Shown piece after piece: positions 1-11,545 of a DNA stretch of 64,000 bases. The position numbers and the translations under genes were made by a program. The stretch is taken from contig JALIGW010000058.1 in the NCBI GenBank assembly GCA_023053685.1, forward strand, positions 2,296,425-2,360,424, in the 5' to 3' direction. This DNA comes from Diadophis punctatus similis. Its lineage: Eukaryota > Chordata > Lepidosauria > Squamata > Dipsadidae. Below the pieces are notes generated by a model. The model worked only from the letters and a program-made list of their open reading frames with translations. It had not been told where the DNA came from and ran no database searches. The stretch's first letter is position 1; every line of letters starts with the position of its first letter.

Positions 1-372
1 GTTCATTTAGTGCCCGTTCAAAATTACAACAGCACTGAAAAAAGTGACTTAGGACTATTTTTCACACCTACCACCATCGCTGCATGCTTGAATTGCATGA
101 ATTTTTGATCACGTGATCAAAATTCATAGGCTTGGCAACTGGCATGTACTTATGATGGTTGCAGTGTCCCAAGGTCAGGTGATCCCCTTTCGTGACCTTC
201 TGATAATCAAAAGGCAATGGGGGAGCCAGATTCACTTAACAACCACATGACTAACTTAACTGCGGGGATTCACTTAACAGCTGTGGCAAGGAAGGTCATA
301 AAACAGGGCAAAATTCATTTAACCACTGTCTTTGTTACCAACAGAAATTTCTGGGCTCAATTGTGGACTACC
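1..372. mobile_element. Tigger-like MITE, truncated by window edge
   Basis: Family with ends CAGGTAGTCCTCGACTTAC and internal GGCTTCCCCATTGACTTTG and GGTCACGTGATC-like blocks. Only the end near 372 (GTGGACTACCTG) is in view. Confidence 0.6.
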
Positions 373-1010
373 TGAACTTGGCAATATCACCGCTGAATCC
401 TGATCACCAGACCTGTGTTTCTCTGTGGAATACTGTGGACATAATATACTTAGACTTCAGCAAAGCATTCGACAAAGTAGACCACAACCTACTTCTTGGT
501 AAGCTAGAAAAAAGTGGGATAGATAGCATCACCACCAGATGGATTCACAACTGGCTGACTAACCGTATGCAACGAGTAGTCCTCAATGGGTCTAAGTCTA
601 CATGGAGAGAAGTAAGCAGTGGGTACCACAAGGCTCCGTCTTAGGCCCAGTGCTCTTTAAGCGAAGAGAAGGACCAGGGGAGACATGATAGCAGTGTTCC
701 AATACTTGAGGGGATGCCACAGAGAGGAGGGGGTCAGGCTGTTCTCTATGGCACCAAAGCCAAACAAGGAATAACGGATGGAAGCTGACCAAGGAGAGAT
801 TCAACCTGGAAGTGAGGAGAAACTTTCTGACGGTGAGAGCGATCAACCAGTGGAACAGCTTGCCAGCGGAGGTTGTGAGAGCCCCAACACTTGCAACCTT
901 CAAGGGGAGACTGGACTGCCATCTGTCTCAAATGGTGTAGGAACTCCTGCTTGAGCAGGCGGTTGGACTAGATGACCTACAAGGTCCCTTCCAACTCTGT
1001 TACTGTTACT
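363..1010 (+). mobile_element. CR1 LINE, internally deleted
   Basis: 363-644 encodes an RT segment (YLDFSKAFDKVDHNLLLGKL, then WLTNRMQRVVLNG) that jumps at about 655 to the 3' end of the element (GGGGAGACATGATAGCAGTG, then GGACTAGATGACCTACAAGG). Non-functional. Confidence 0.8.
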
Positions 1011-1105
1011 CTCAACCTTGGCAATTCTAAGATCCTGGCTGGGGAATTCTGGGAGTTGAAGTTTGCCCATTTTCCAGGGGCCAAGTTTGAGAAACACTGC
1101 AGTGG
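1010..1105. repeat. Degenerate hairpin MITE
   Basis: Half-palindrome with CTTGGCAATTCTAAG and GGGAATTCTGGGAGTTGAAG, joined directly to the CR1 3' end. Confidence 0.5.
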
Positions 1106-1834
1106 ACTTACTGAAATCCCAAATCCGATTTGCATTTGAAAGACAGCAGTGAGTCAAAACTATTCATGGAGAAATTAGCATATGAAAACCCACATTCTTT
1201 CTGCCTTTCCAGTAATTCAAGTGCAGCAATGTAAGCATTCTTTTACTCCCACAATTTAAGAAGGGTCAGATGTTTTTCTATTGACTTGTATTTCACATTT
1301 TTGAACCACTCAGAGGGACTCTCTAGGCGGTGTACAATAAAACATGAGAATATAAAAAGAGTACATGAAATTTAAAATTTTAAAAGGGGGCAAGCATAGC
1401 TGAATGCTGCTAAATTTAAATGTATATGCTATAAACCTTCTGAAAATTCAGATAAACATCTTTCCACATAAAAAGAGGCAAGCCAAACAGAAACATCTGG
1501 AGCTCTAACTCTAACAAAATATCTGGGAATAGAAAAGTCTTTCATGAGGTTTAGTTAGTCATATCTTGACAAAGATTAAAACCTCCAAAGAAAATAATAA
1601 TCAGGAACTTTAACTTCTCTGGTTTTGAGCCACAAGTCAATGCAGGCACAAATGGCACAAGCTCCAACTTGACAAGAAAAATACTTTCCTACTTGATAAA
1701 ATAAAAATATACCTTATTATATTCAGCAATACGTTAACAGGTGATTGGCACGTCAGCTACATAATGTTAAAAAAACGAAATACCAAGGTACATCATAAAG
1801 CTGAAAAATGATTCCAGTTTTGTCGAAAGAAATA
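1106..1834. other. Intron or flank, nothing recognised
   Basis: AT-rich MAPRE1 intron. A stretch near 1315-1400 (CACTCAGAGGGACTCTC, GGCGGTGTACAATAAAACA) may be an old SINE end. Confidence 0.4.
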
Positions 1835-2292
1835 CCGTATTTTTTGGAGTATAAGACGCACCTTTTTCCTCCCTAAAAGTGGCTGAAAATTTGGGTGCGT
1901 CTTATACTTCGAATGTAGCTTTTTTTTTCCCCAGCCCTAACTAGGTGCTAACAGATCTTCCCAGCTCTTACCTTGCAGGCTTTTTCATTGTTACTCTCTC
2001 CAAAGAATGTTTTTCCAGCCCTAAGTCTTTGCAGAATTTTTTTTCATTGCTCTACTTGCTCCAAAGAAGTTTTTTTCTAGCCCTAACCAGGTGCTAAACT
2101 TACCGGCTTGCAGGCTCTTTCATGTTACTCTCTCCGAAGAAGGTTTTTTTAAGTCCTAACCAGGGGATAAAATAATGTGCTGAAGCTGACCAGACTAAGG
2201 ATGCTAGCCAGATGAATACCTGGTAGGCAGATTGTTTTCCCCTATTTTCCTCCCCAAAAACTAAGGTGCGTCTTATACTCCGAAAAATACGG
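1835..2292. mobile_element. TA-flanked MITE, CCGTATTTTTyGGAGTATAAG ends
   Basis: 458 bp with inverted ends CCGTATTTTTTGGAGTATAA and TTATACTCCGAAAAATACGG, flanked by TA on both sides. Mariner/Tc1-like by target duplication. Lies in a MAPRE1 intron or flank. Confidence 0.75.
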
Positions 2293-2546
2293 TATATATC
2301 TGGCTTAAATTGAACAAGACTGGGGGGAAAACCCCTCCAGTATTACTGAATATTAATTTGAAAACTGAGAATTGGGGAATGCTAGTCTCTGGCAGATATT
2401 CAAAATAAATGAATAAATAAATATTCAAAATAGATCAATGTGAATGTCTTAGGCTGTAGCAAAAAGAGCCAAGGAAACTAATGCCAGTTCTCTAAGCTGC
2501 AACGTTCCCTAAGTGTGACATCTGAGAAAAGTTATGAAGCTCTTAC

Positions 2547-2692
2547 TTTGTCAACACCCATTCGCTTAAAACCTGCTTGTAGGACCTTGAAATTCTGAAT
2601 GTATTCGTGTTCCAGCTTTGCTTGGAATTTCACTTTCTTGAGCGTGACGGAGCCTGGGAAGAGCATGTCCATAAACTGACAATAAGCAGCAC
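2547..2692 (-). CDS. MAPRE1: MAPRE1 second coding exon (CH domain)
   Basis: 146 bp, acceptor TTTGGCCAG, donor GTAAGA. It completes a Gly codon and runs through [19 protein letters not shown] to FKRMGVDK. This is the middle of the EB1 CH domain that contacts the microtubule lattice. Confidence 0.97.
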
Positions 2693-5600
2693 CTGGCCAA
2701 AGAAAGAGAAAGAGAGAGAAACATCTTGGTGAAAATTAGATCTTAGCAAAGGTATTTAGGGTAAAACATCAGAATCTCTGCATTCCTTTGTGGCTGCCAA
2801 TCCTGTTTTCTGTGGGAGGTTGCGTGGCAGGAGAAATTGGGAGTTGGGCGGCATAGAAATCCATTTAAATAAATAAATAAATAAATAAATTTGTGGGAGG
2901 AACTGGGTCAAACAGTTGGGTGGGAAAGAATCTCGAGGAGAAAAGATACCATTCTTTAGATCAGAGGTCTTCAAACTTGGCAACTTTAAGACTTGTGGAC
3001 TTCAACTCCCAGACCGCTCAAAGTTACAACTGCACTGAAAAAAGTAACTGTTTTTCCACACTTAAAAATGGAGCAAAACTCACTGCACAACTATCTTATT
3101 AGCACTGGAAATTTTGGGCTCAATTGTGGTCGTAAGTCGAGAACTACCTGTACAGAAATTTTGGGGCTCAGTTCAGGTCGTAAGTCGAAGGACCTGAATT
3201 GAGCCCCAAATTTCTGTTGCTAAGACGTTTGTGACGTGAGTTTTGCCCCGTTTTACCACCTTTCCTGCCACCGTTGTTAAGTGAATCACTGCAGATGTTA
3301 GGTAACACGTTAAGTGAATCTGGCTTCCCCGTGGACTGTGCTCGTCAAAAGGTTCCAAAAGGGGATCACGTGGCCCTAGGAAATTGCAACGGTCGTAAGT
3401 GTGAATTAGTTGTCAAGCATCTGAATTTTGATCACATGACCCTAGGGATGCTGCAACGGTTGTAAATGTGAAATATGACCCTAAGTCACTTTTTACAATG
3501 ACATTGTAACTTTGAGTGGTCACTAAATGAACTGCTGTAATTCGAGGACTACCTGTATTAGGTTTCTCCAGTATACTAAGAGAACATACTGGTGTGTTTT
3601 CCTTAGGACATGAACTGTCAGTCCTTGGCCTTGTGCAAAGGGTTAGGTGTCTTTTTTAAAAAACAAAAAAGGAACAGCAGATTTGAATCAGTCAAGATGA
3701 TTAATTAAAAGGAAGCTGATTACAAGGGCACATCAGGGATCTGGCCACTCACGATTGAACTGCTGAAAGGAACCGGAAAGGCCTCCGAGACAGATTGGAA
3801 AGGACCTTGTAGGTCATCTACTCCAACCCCCTTCCCAAGCAGGAGACCCTACACCATTTTTCACAGATGGCAGTCCAGTCTCTTCCTGAAAGCCTCCAGT
3901 GATGATGCTTCCAAAACTTCTGAAGGCAACTTCTGTTCCATTGGTTGATTGTTCTCATTGTCAGAAAATTTCTCCTCAGTTCCAGGTTGCTTCTCTCCTT
4001 GTTTAGTTTCCACCCATTGCTTCTTGTTCTACCCTCAGGTGCTTTGGAGAATAGTTTGACTCCCTCTTCTTTGTGGCAGCCCCTGAGATATTGGAACACT
4101 GCTATCATGTCTCCCCTGGTCCTTCTTTTCATTAAACTAGACATACCCAGTTCCTGCAACCGTTCATCGTGTGTTTTAGCCTCCAGTCTCCTAATCATCT
4201 TGGTTGCTCTTCTCTGTACTTTTTCTAGAGTCTCAACATCTTTTTTTGCAAATCAGGCTGTTTTGAGAGCGTGTTGGAAGAGTTCTTAGCTTAAATGCTT
4301 TCAAAATGCTTGAATTAGCAAGCGTGGAACTCGAAACACCAGTTTCACAATGAGGGAGGATGCTTCACTGAAAAGTGACGTTCCAAGGAGGTTGCGCACC
4401 CATTTGAACTCTGATACAGGTGACCCCGAGGGCACAGATAAGCCCTGAGAGAGAGCAGATGACCGCAAGGAATATAAATCCTTCCATCCGCCACCATTCA
4501 GGCAGAACTGAAGAAGCTTCTGGGATGCGAAGCGAAACGTCTTCAAGGAAAACCCTAGAAAGTCCAGCTGCCTTTTGCAAAAACCATGTTTGGGACAACC
4601 GTGACCTGGATGACCAACAATCTCCATAGACACCTTCACTGAAAGAGAAGTGCTCAAAATAGCAATAGCACTTTTCTTATATACCGCTTCATAGTGCTTT
4701 ACAGCCCTCTCTAAGAGGTTTACAGAGTTCAGCATATTGCCCCCAACAATCTGGGTCCTCATTTTACCCACCTCAGAAGGCTGGAAGGCTGAGTCAACCT
4801 TGAGCCTAGTGAGATTTGAACAGCTGAACTGTTGAACTAGCAGTCAGCCTGCAATGGCTGCATTTAACCACTGCACCACTTCAGCACTTCTGTTGTTCAA
4901 GGCAACAGAGTTTGCGCACCCCTATGAATTACAGGGAGTCCTTGACCTACAACCATTCATTTAGTGACCGTTCACCATTGGGAATGTAATTTTTTGGCAG
5001 ACTTGTGATAAAGCAAAGAAATATTTGGGCTCCGATTCATGTTGCAGTGCAGAAGCTCCTTATGGTGAACCTAAAATTGAAAGCTGATTTTTTTCTTATA
5101 GGACTAAAGAGAATCTTTGACTTACAACTGTTCATTTACTGTATTTTTCGGAGTACAAGACGCACCGGAGTATAAGACGCACCTTAGTTTTTGGGGAGGA
5201 AAATGGGGGGGGGAGAAATCTGCCTACCAGGTATTCATCTGGCTAGCGTCCTTAGTCTGGTCAGCTTCAGCACATTATTTTATCCACTGGTTAGGACTTT
5301 AAAAAACCTTCTTCGGAGAGAGTAACAGTGAAAGAGCCTGCAAGGTAAGAGCTGGGAAGATCGTTAGCACCTAGTTAGGGCTGGAAAAAAAGCTCCGAAA
5401 AAGCTACATTCAGAGTATAAGACACACCCAAATTTTCAGCCACTTTTAGGGAGGAAAAAGGTGTGTCTTATACTCAGAAAAATACGGTAGTGACCATCTG
5501 AAGTTAACAACGGCAGTGGAAAAAGTGACTTATGACTATTTTTCACACCTATGACCGTTGCAGCATCCTCGGGGTCACGTGATCAAAATTCAGAGGATTG

Positions 5601-7974
5601 ACAACTGACTGGTATTTATGACGGTTGCAGCATGATCCCCTTTTGTGACCTTCTGACAAGCAAAGTCCACGGGGATGCCGGATTCACTTAACGACCGTGT
5701 CATTAATTTAACTACTGCAGGGATTCACTTAACAAGTGTGGCAGGAAAGGCCGTAAAATGGGACAAAACTCATTTAACAATCGTTTTGCTTGGGCTCAAT
5801 TGCGGTCGTAAGTCGAGGACTACCTGTAATGCTAATTGCACTGTATTTTAAAACAACAGTTTAAAAAAAATCTGTAAGGTTACTGTTGTTACTGCAGACT
5901 CATTTCCTCTGAGGCTTAATCGCAAGAGGTCTCCATCGGTGTGACAAACACGAACGGCCTTCCGCCGGGACCAGTGCATTAATCTGCAAAACAACAGCTC
6001 CACACAAGCCTTTTCTTCTGCATAGTCCGATATTCTGTTTTATAAAGAGTTTCCAAATATTCAGATGCAGGACAGAAATAAGAAGTGTAGAGAAGAGCAA
6101 CAAAGATATTTAGCCTCCAGTAGCAGACTGAAGGCTAAAACACATGAAGAACGGTTGCAGCAATTTGGTATGGCCAGTCTAGAGAAAAGAAGGATGTCAG
6201 GCCGAAGCCATCTTCGACTGGAGACTTCGGCCTGCCACACTCAATGCTCTAGAACAGTGTTTCCCAACCTTGGCAACTTGAAGATGTCTGGACTTCAACT
6301 CCCAGAATTCCCCACCAGCTTTGCTGGCTGGGGAATTCTGGGAGTTGAAGTCCAGACATCTTCAAGTTGCCAAGGTTGGGAAACACTGCTTTAGAATGTA
6401 TTCTTGCTGTGGGAACTTGGGAGGGGCTGTTGCATATGAGGGATGTAGAGATGTAGCCATAACAAATTCCTTCTAGATTCTCAAAGTCATCCTTTGTTCA
6501 GAACCTGCCCGGAAGCGGATGGGAGTAACGGACAAGTTGGCAGAAGACGACTGGTCAACGTGATGAACTTGTGGGTGTGGGAGCAAGGGAATGAACTTTA
6601 AACTGGGTGGAGAAACCCTCGTAGCTTAAATTCAGGTTTCTCACAGATGTGCCAACATGGCTCTGCTAATAAATTGGAACTTTGAGGAATACTTTGCCTC
6701 GGACTCTGATTTGATTTTGGATGCTATTTGGAACCCTGACAAAGGACTGGCTGGGACAGGATACCAGTCTTCCAGTATTTGAGGGGCTGGCACAAAGAGG
6801 AGGGGGTCAAATTATTCTCCAAAGCACCAGAAAGCAAGAGGCTACAGATGGAAACTAATTAAGGAGAGAAGCAACCTGGAATTAAGAAGAAATTTTCTGA
6901 CAATCAGAACAATCAACCAGTGGAACAGCCTGCCACCAGACGTTGTGAACGCTCCAACCCTGGAGGCTTTTAAGAAGAGATTGGAAAGCCATTTGTCTGG
7001 GATTGCCAAAGCAGGAGGTTGGACTAGAAGACCTCTCTTCCAACTCTGTTATTCTGTTAAAAATATTGCAGACAAACTCTGCCAACTATCAGGAGTTCAA
7101 TCCTGACTGGCTCAAAGTTGACTCAGCCTTCCATCCTTCCGAGGTCAGTAAAATGGGGACCCAGATTGTTGGGGGCAAGAGGCTGACTCTGTAACCCATT
7201 TAGAGAGGGTTGTAAAACACTGTGAAGCGGCATGTAAGTGCAATTGCTATTGCAATATCTTTCCTCCTTCCTTGCCATACTGGCACAGTGGTTAGAATGC
7301 AGTATTGCAGGCGAATTCTGCCGGATGCCTGCAATTGGTAGTTTGAATCTCACCAGGCTCAAGGTTGACTCAGCCTTCCGTCCTTCCGAGGTGGGTAAAA
7401 TGAGGACCCAGATTGTTGGGGGCAAGAGGCTGACTCTGTAAACCGCTTAGAGAGGGCAATAAAGCACATTGAAGCGGCATATAGGTCTAAGTACTGTTAC
7501 TATTCAGCTCTCCGCCCATATGAGGTATTTCAAGGTACCTCTAACACCACACAACTGCACAGAAACCCAAAGACACACTTAAGATACACCCAACCCCGAA
7601 AAGTGCTGCGTTCCAAGTAGAAAGTTCAAGCCGATTGGGCCAATGCTACAAAGGCAGTACACCTTCTATGTCACCTTTGGTGAGCTGGAAAGCATGTAAG
7701 TTTAATGAGTAAAATAAATGTACACTTAAGACAGAAGGCAAGCAACTACCCACCAGAGAAGGCCTATTACTGTTTCCAACTGCTTAAAAGCAGAAATAGT
7801 TAATGAGCAAAGGCCTCGAACGGTCTCCTGATCTCAGGGGGTCTTCTTACCTGAACAAAGTTGTTCTATCTTGGTGAAAGTTAGTTGTAACGACTCGTTG
7901 ATCCAGGCGAGCATGTCATGTCGGCTTAAGTTATCACTCGTCACAGAGGTGGAATACACGTTCACAGCCATTTT
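2547..7974 (-). CDS. MAPRE1: MAPRE1 (EB1), 5' part of gene, coding exons 2547-2692 and 7851-7971
   Basis: Microtubule plus-end binding protein EB1, which tracks growing microtubule ends through an N-terminal calponin-homology (CH) domain. Two minus-strand exons are visible. The first coding exon reads [20 protein letters not shown] and onward for 40 residues; the second gives about 49 residues including [14 protein letters not shown] and [11 protein letters not shown]. Both are nearly identical to vertebrate EB1 from memory, with small changes (LTFTK where mammals have LNLTK). The exons join in phase (one base plus two bases of a Gly codon) with GT-AG splice sites. The rest of the CH domain, the linker and the C-terminal EB-homology coiled coil must lie left of position 1; I found no further exon in 1-2546. 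The conserved CH start and DNMT3B upstream in the same orientation support EB1 over EB2 or EB3. Confidence 0.96.
3011..3557. mobile_element. Two Tigger-like MITE copies, head to head
   Basis: A truncated copy ends at about 3153 (GAACTACCTGTA). A palindromic junction then leads into a full inverted copy ending GAGGACTACCTGTA near 3557. Confidence 0.65.
3780..4265 (-). mobile_element. CR1 LINE 3' end
   Basis: Minus strand reads TCTAGTTTAATGAAAAGAAG, GGGGAGACATGATAGCAGTG and a terminal GACCTACAAGGTCC. Confidence 0.75.
4380..4640 (+). repeat. Repeat with GCTTC-stem and GAAACGTCTTC core
   Basis: CTGAAGAAGCTTCTGGGATG then CGAAGCGAAACGTCTTCAAG, followed by AAAGTCCAGCTGCC and GGGACAACCGTGACC. Common vertebrate dispersed repeat; possibly Penelope-derived. 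Confidence 0.5.
4655..4885 (-). mobile_element. tRNA-derived SINE
   Basis: Minus strand has TGGTGCAGTGGTTAAATGC (A-box like), GTTCAAATCTCAC (B-box like), CAGATTGTTGGGGGCAATAT and AAGCGGTATATAAG. Confidence 0.75.
4931..5832. mobile_element. Tigger-like MITE fragments, interrupted
   Basis: Ends CAGGGAGTCCTTGACCTAC (4933) and GTCGAGGACTACCTGTA (5826). The element at 5139-5487 is nested within it. Confidence 0.6.
5139..5487. mobile_element. TA-flanked MITE nested in a Tigger-like MITE
   Basis: Same family as 1835-2292, in opposite orientation internally. The flanking Tigger-like copy reads TTCATTTA then TAGTGACC, so the TA duplication is visible. Confidence 0.75.
6195..6741 (+). mobile_element. 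Solo LTR with nested MITE, inserted in a CR1 LINE
   Basis: Starts TGTCAGGCCGAAGCC and ends GGAACCCTGACA, with 5-bp duplication AAGGA (6190-6194, 6742-6746). The interrupted CR1 reads continuously across it (AAAAGAAGGACT). The LTR proper is about 400 bp. No internal retroviral or gypsy sequence accompanies it, so it is a solo LTR left by recombination. Confidence 0.8.
6255..6388. mobile_element. hAT-type hairpin MITE inside the solo LTR
   Basis: 134-bp near-perfect palindrome, CAGTGTTTCCCAACC to GGTTGGGAAACACTG, arms reading ACTTCAACTCCCAGAATTCC. Flanks CTCTAGAA (6247-6254) and CTTTAGAA (6389-6396) form an 8-bp duplication with one mismatch. Confidence 0.8.
7065..7495 (+). mobile_element. Two tRNA-derived SINE copies in tandem
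   Basis: Each has CTCAGCCTTCC, CAGATTGTTGGGGGCAAGAG and a TGAAGCGGCATATAGG-type tail. Confidence 0.7.
7851..7974 (-). CDS. MAPRE1: MAPRE1 first coding exon
   Basis: The acceptor TCTCTAG precedes AAAATGG, so only three untranslated bases lie before the start codon at 7971-7969. The exon encodes residues 1-40, ending in IEQLCS plus one base, and is followed by donor GTAAGA. The start matches the universal EB1 N-terminus MAVNVYS. Confidence 0.97.
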
Positions 7975-8261
7975 CTAGAGAAAAATCGATCGAGAAAAGG
8001 ACACGGTTTTACTCGTGAGTTCAGAGTCATGGCTGTTCCTAGACATCATCTGAATCATCATCAATTTACGGCACTCACTTAAGCTCACTTTACCGGAGAG
8101 AGTGCCGCTCAGTGTTTCTCAATCATGGCAACTTTTAAGATGGATGGACGTCAATTCTCCAATTCCCAGAATTCCCCTCACCAGAGTACATACAGCTAAA
8201 AGATTTACTCCACTCTACAAGACTTTGTGTGTGTGGGTATATATGTATATATGGGTATATA

Positions 8262-8335
8262 TTATACATACATACATACATACATACATACATACATACA
8301 TACATACATACATTACATACATTACATACATACAT
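8262..8335. repeat. CATA microsatellite
   Basis: About 18 CATA units with two interruptions, followed by AT-rich imperfect repeats to 8430. Confidence 0.95.
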
Positions 8336-8429
8336 ACGCATTTTATATATATGCATTATATATACGTATACATGTGTAAATATATATTATACATAAAATA
8401 TGTCTACATTATACATATAAAATATATAT

Positions 8430-9035
8430 AATTAGAGAACCCGGATTGTTGGGGGCAATATGCTGACTCTGTAAACCGCTTAGAGGGCTGTAAAGCACTA
8501 TGAAGCGGTATATAAGTCTAAGGGCTATTTCTAAGTGCAGAGGGAGGGAGGGAGGGCCGTGGTGGTGTAGTGGTTAGAATGCAGCATTGCAGGCTGACTC
8601 TGCTCATTGCCAGGAGTTCGATCCTAACCAGCTCCAGGTTGACACAGCATTCCGTCCTTCCTTGAGGAACCTGATTGTTGGGGGCAAGAGGCTGACTCTG
8701 TAAACCGCTTAGAGAGGGCTGTAAAGCACTATAAAGCAGAATATAATTCTAAGTGCTATTGGCAGGTAGGTAGGTAGGTAGGTAGGTAGGTAGGTAGGTA
8801 GGAAGGAAGGAAGGGTCGTGGTGGCATAGTGGTTAGAATGCAGCATTGCAGGCTGACTCTGCTCACTGCCAGGAGTTTGATCCTGACTGGCTCCAGGTTG
8901 ACTCAGCCTTCTGTCCTTCCTTCCTTCCTTCCTTGAGGACCCTGATTGTTGGGGTCAAGAGGCTGACTCTGTAAACCGCTTAGAGTGCGCTATAAAGCAC
9001 TGTGAAGCGGTATATACCGGTAAATCTAAGTGCTA
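8430..9035 (+). mobile_element. Three tRNA-derived SINE copies separated by short tandem repeats
   Basis: A tail at 8430-8530 and near-full copies at 8555-8758 and 8815-9035 (GTGGTGTAGTGGTTAGAATG, GATTGTTGGGG, GTAAACCGCTTAGAG). A GGTA repeat (8762-8800) sits between them. Confidence 0.75.
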
Positions 9036-9039
9036 TTGC

Positions 9040-9600
9040 TTTTTTTTTTTATTTTATTTTCAAACATCACAATATTTTGACATCCATTTTGATCCGAATT
9101 AATAATTTTGTTTAAAATGTAAGTGCTCTTGCTTTTACACACAGTCATAGGCATAAAGGCCTACCAGAAAAGAAGAGGAAAAGACTCATTAGCAGCTGAT
9201 TCACATAACTTTTCTGTTATGAAGGATATAGTGTCTCCTCTTATGCTCACTTGCATAGAAATCGCTCTAGGCCGGAGGTGTTTTCACACACACACAAAAA
9301 GGAACTGACAAATGGATCAGAGATTTAACACCCTTAGACCCAAAGGACTAGGAACTTAGTTAAGGGGGAGGGAAAAGGAAAATTAATGGGGTCAGAGATA
9401 GTTGAAGGTATGGATGAAAGTTTGGGTCTTAAGAAGGAAAGATTCCGCAGAGCAGAAGGTATGACGATCAAAATCCCGCCCTGAGTCCTTAGGGAGTAGG
9501 GCGGCATAGAAGAATTCCCAAATAAAATGAAGCAATGATGGCTAAGAACAGAGATTTGAGGAGAATATTTGAAGCTCAGGGTTGAAATGAGGGGTCCTTG
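9040..9600. other. MAPRE1 intron 1, nothing recognised
   Basis: Low-copy-looking sequence with a short L2 end at about 9475. No exon-like frame. Confidence 0.4.
9470..9535 (+). repeat. L2 3' end fragment
   Basis: CCCGCCCTGAGTCCTTAGGG then AGGGCGGCATAGAAG and an AAATAAAA tail. Confidence 0.55.
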
Positions 9601-9880
9601 GCACTCTCTGAGCTTGGTTGTTTTCTTGCAGACGTTTCATTACCCAACTAGGTAATGTCATCAGTGCTACCGGTAGTAGGCAGTGCTACTACTCTCATTT
9701 TTATACATGCAAGAAAACCACCAAGCTCAGGGAGCACCAAGGACCCCACAGTCCTCGTCCTCCTCCAACCTTACGAACTTCACTCCCTTCCAGCACTGAT
9801 GATGTTACCTAGCTGGGTAACGAAACATCTGCAAGAAAACCACCAGGCTCAAAGAGCACCAAGGACCCCTCGCAATCTAT
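9600..9880. repeat. CTGATGA/GAAACGTCTGC repeat, two facing copies
   Basis: Reversed copy at 9598-9670 and direct copy at 9795-9875 (ACTGATGATGTTACCTAGCT, CGAAACATCTGCAAGAAAAC). Confidence 0.6.
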
Positions 9881-10319
9881 TCTATTGGAAACAGAAGCCA
9901 GAGAAGGAAATGATTTCAGCATCAACCACTACAGGGAGCAAAACATCGGAATGGAAGGGCCCACACTACCTATGGAACAGTCTTCCTCCCATTTCATCAG
10001 GTTGCCCCACCTGGTCAGGGAGGGAGGGCATGCTGCAGACCCCATCAGCTAAAGATCTCCAATTGGTAAGGGTCCAGGAAGAGCGCCTTCTCTGCTGTTG
10101 CCCCTACCCTGGACAATATCACCTCCCCCTCCCCAAAGGTGGGCCAGGCCACAACTCTCCTGGCCTTCTGGAAAGGTGTGAAAACCCTGGGATGGAAAGT
10201 TCAGAGAAGCACCAAACCAAAGGGCTGATTGGTAAGTATCCTGAAAGCCCTCCATTCGAATTTTAATTAATTTGAACATTGTCGTATCATCCTTGCCTCC
10301 CTTCTTACATTTTTTTAAC

Positions 10320-10681
10320 ACAGGTAGCCCTCGATTTACTGACCGTTCAAAGTTACAATGGCACTAAAAAAAGTGACTTACGACCGTTTTGCACACTTAT
10401 GACCATTGCAGCATCCCAGTGATCCCAATTTGGACATTTGGCAACCGACTCATATTTACGACGGTCTCAGTGTCTTAGGAGTCGCGGGATCCTCTTTTGC
10501 GACCTTCTGACAAGCAAAGTCAGTGGGGAAGCCAGGTTTACCGTGTTACTAACTTAACAACTGCAGTGATTCACTTAACGACGGTGGCAAGAAAAGTGGG
10601 ACAAAATTCACTCAACCAGTCTCACTTAGCAACAGAAATTTTGGACTCCATTGCGGTCGTAAGTCAAGGACTACCTGTATA
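10320..10681. mobile_element. Tigger-like MITE
   Basis: CAGGTAGCCCTCGATTTAC to GTCAAGGACTACCTGTA, complete copy of about 360 bp. Confidence 0.7.
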
Positions 10682-10769
10682 TTTTTATACTGTAATACTT
10701 TACACTGTACACGAGGGAAATGAGCGGTTCAGATATGTGAAAAATATTTTTTTTAAAAGAGAGGGTTTA

Positions 10770-10955
10770 ACCAGGGTATTTTTCAAGCTCAGCCACTTGA
10801 AGGCTGTGGGCTTCAATTCAGTGGTAACAGAACAACAGAGTTGGGAGCTTGGAGGTCTTCTAGTCCAACCTCCAACCCCCTTTGCTCAAGCATGGGAATT
10901 GTGGATGTTGAAGTCCAGACGTTTTCAAGTTGCTGAATTTGAAAAACGCTGCAGA
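10770..10955. mobile_element. Hairpin MITE interrupted by CR1-like 3' sequence
   Basis: Outer arms TTTTTCAAGCTCAGCCACTT and AAGTTGCTGAATTTGAAAAA pair; the middle holds GAGGTCTTCTAGTCCAACCT, typical of CR1 3' ends in this window. Confidence 0.5.
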
Positions 10956-11545
10956 AGAGGATTGGAAAGATTCCCATTCTGGCGACTGGAGCAGTTTTAT
11001 GATGCCTGTTACGAAGCCTAAGGAAACCCATTGCAATTCCTAGAGTCGCCCCAAACAATGAGATGGCAGTATATAAATTTTATTATAAATAGTAACAGAT
11101 AAATAAAAAGTCCTTGCGCAAGGAGATTATAGGAGAGGGAGGCACACAACTGGGCATATAACTGCGGGCCTCCAAATGCTGCCGGATTACGGCCCCCTCC
11201 CAGCCGGCAGCCAGCGGGGGGGGGGGGGGGGGAATGGAAGCCAAACTCAGCAATTTGCAGGGAGAGCCAGCTTTCCTGCTTCTGAAATGAAAGAGCATTT
11301 CTGCCATTAAGACTAAGGTGGGACCCACAGCTTGGGGGCACGAGCTGGGAACTGGGAATACAGGCTCCCCCAGCAGTACAGAGGAGAGATGGGCGGGGTA
11401 AAAATGCCCCCCAAAATGAAGAAAAAAATAAATGGAATATAATAAACATGAAATATAATAAATACATCGGAAATACAAGCTGAGTTTGTGGAGTCAGGCA
11501 TTTTCTCTCACTGGGCTTAGGGGGAGGGGAACTGGAGGAGGGAGA

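Larger units (their letters stand above)
6070..7065 (+). mobile_element. CR1 LINE 3' end split by a solo LTR
   Basis: 6070-6194 and 6742-7065 are contiguous CR1 sequence (AGAGCAACAAAGAT, CACATGAAGAACGGTTGCAG, then CCAGTATTTGAGGGGCTG and TTGGACTAGAAGACCTC). Confidence 0.75.

Noticed and set aside
1..2546. Further MAPRE1 exons
   Set aside because: I looked on the minus strand for the rest of the CH domain and the EB-homology region and found only repeats and AT-rich intron.
9655..10266. Frame of 203 codons as a novel gene
   Set aside because: Begins in family B repeats. The remainder has no recognisable domain, splice support or clear coding bias; low-confidence only.
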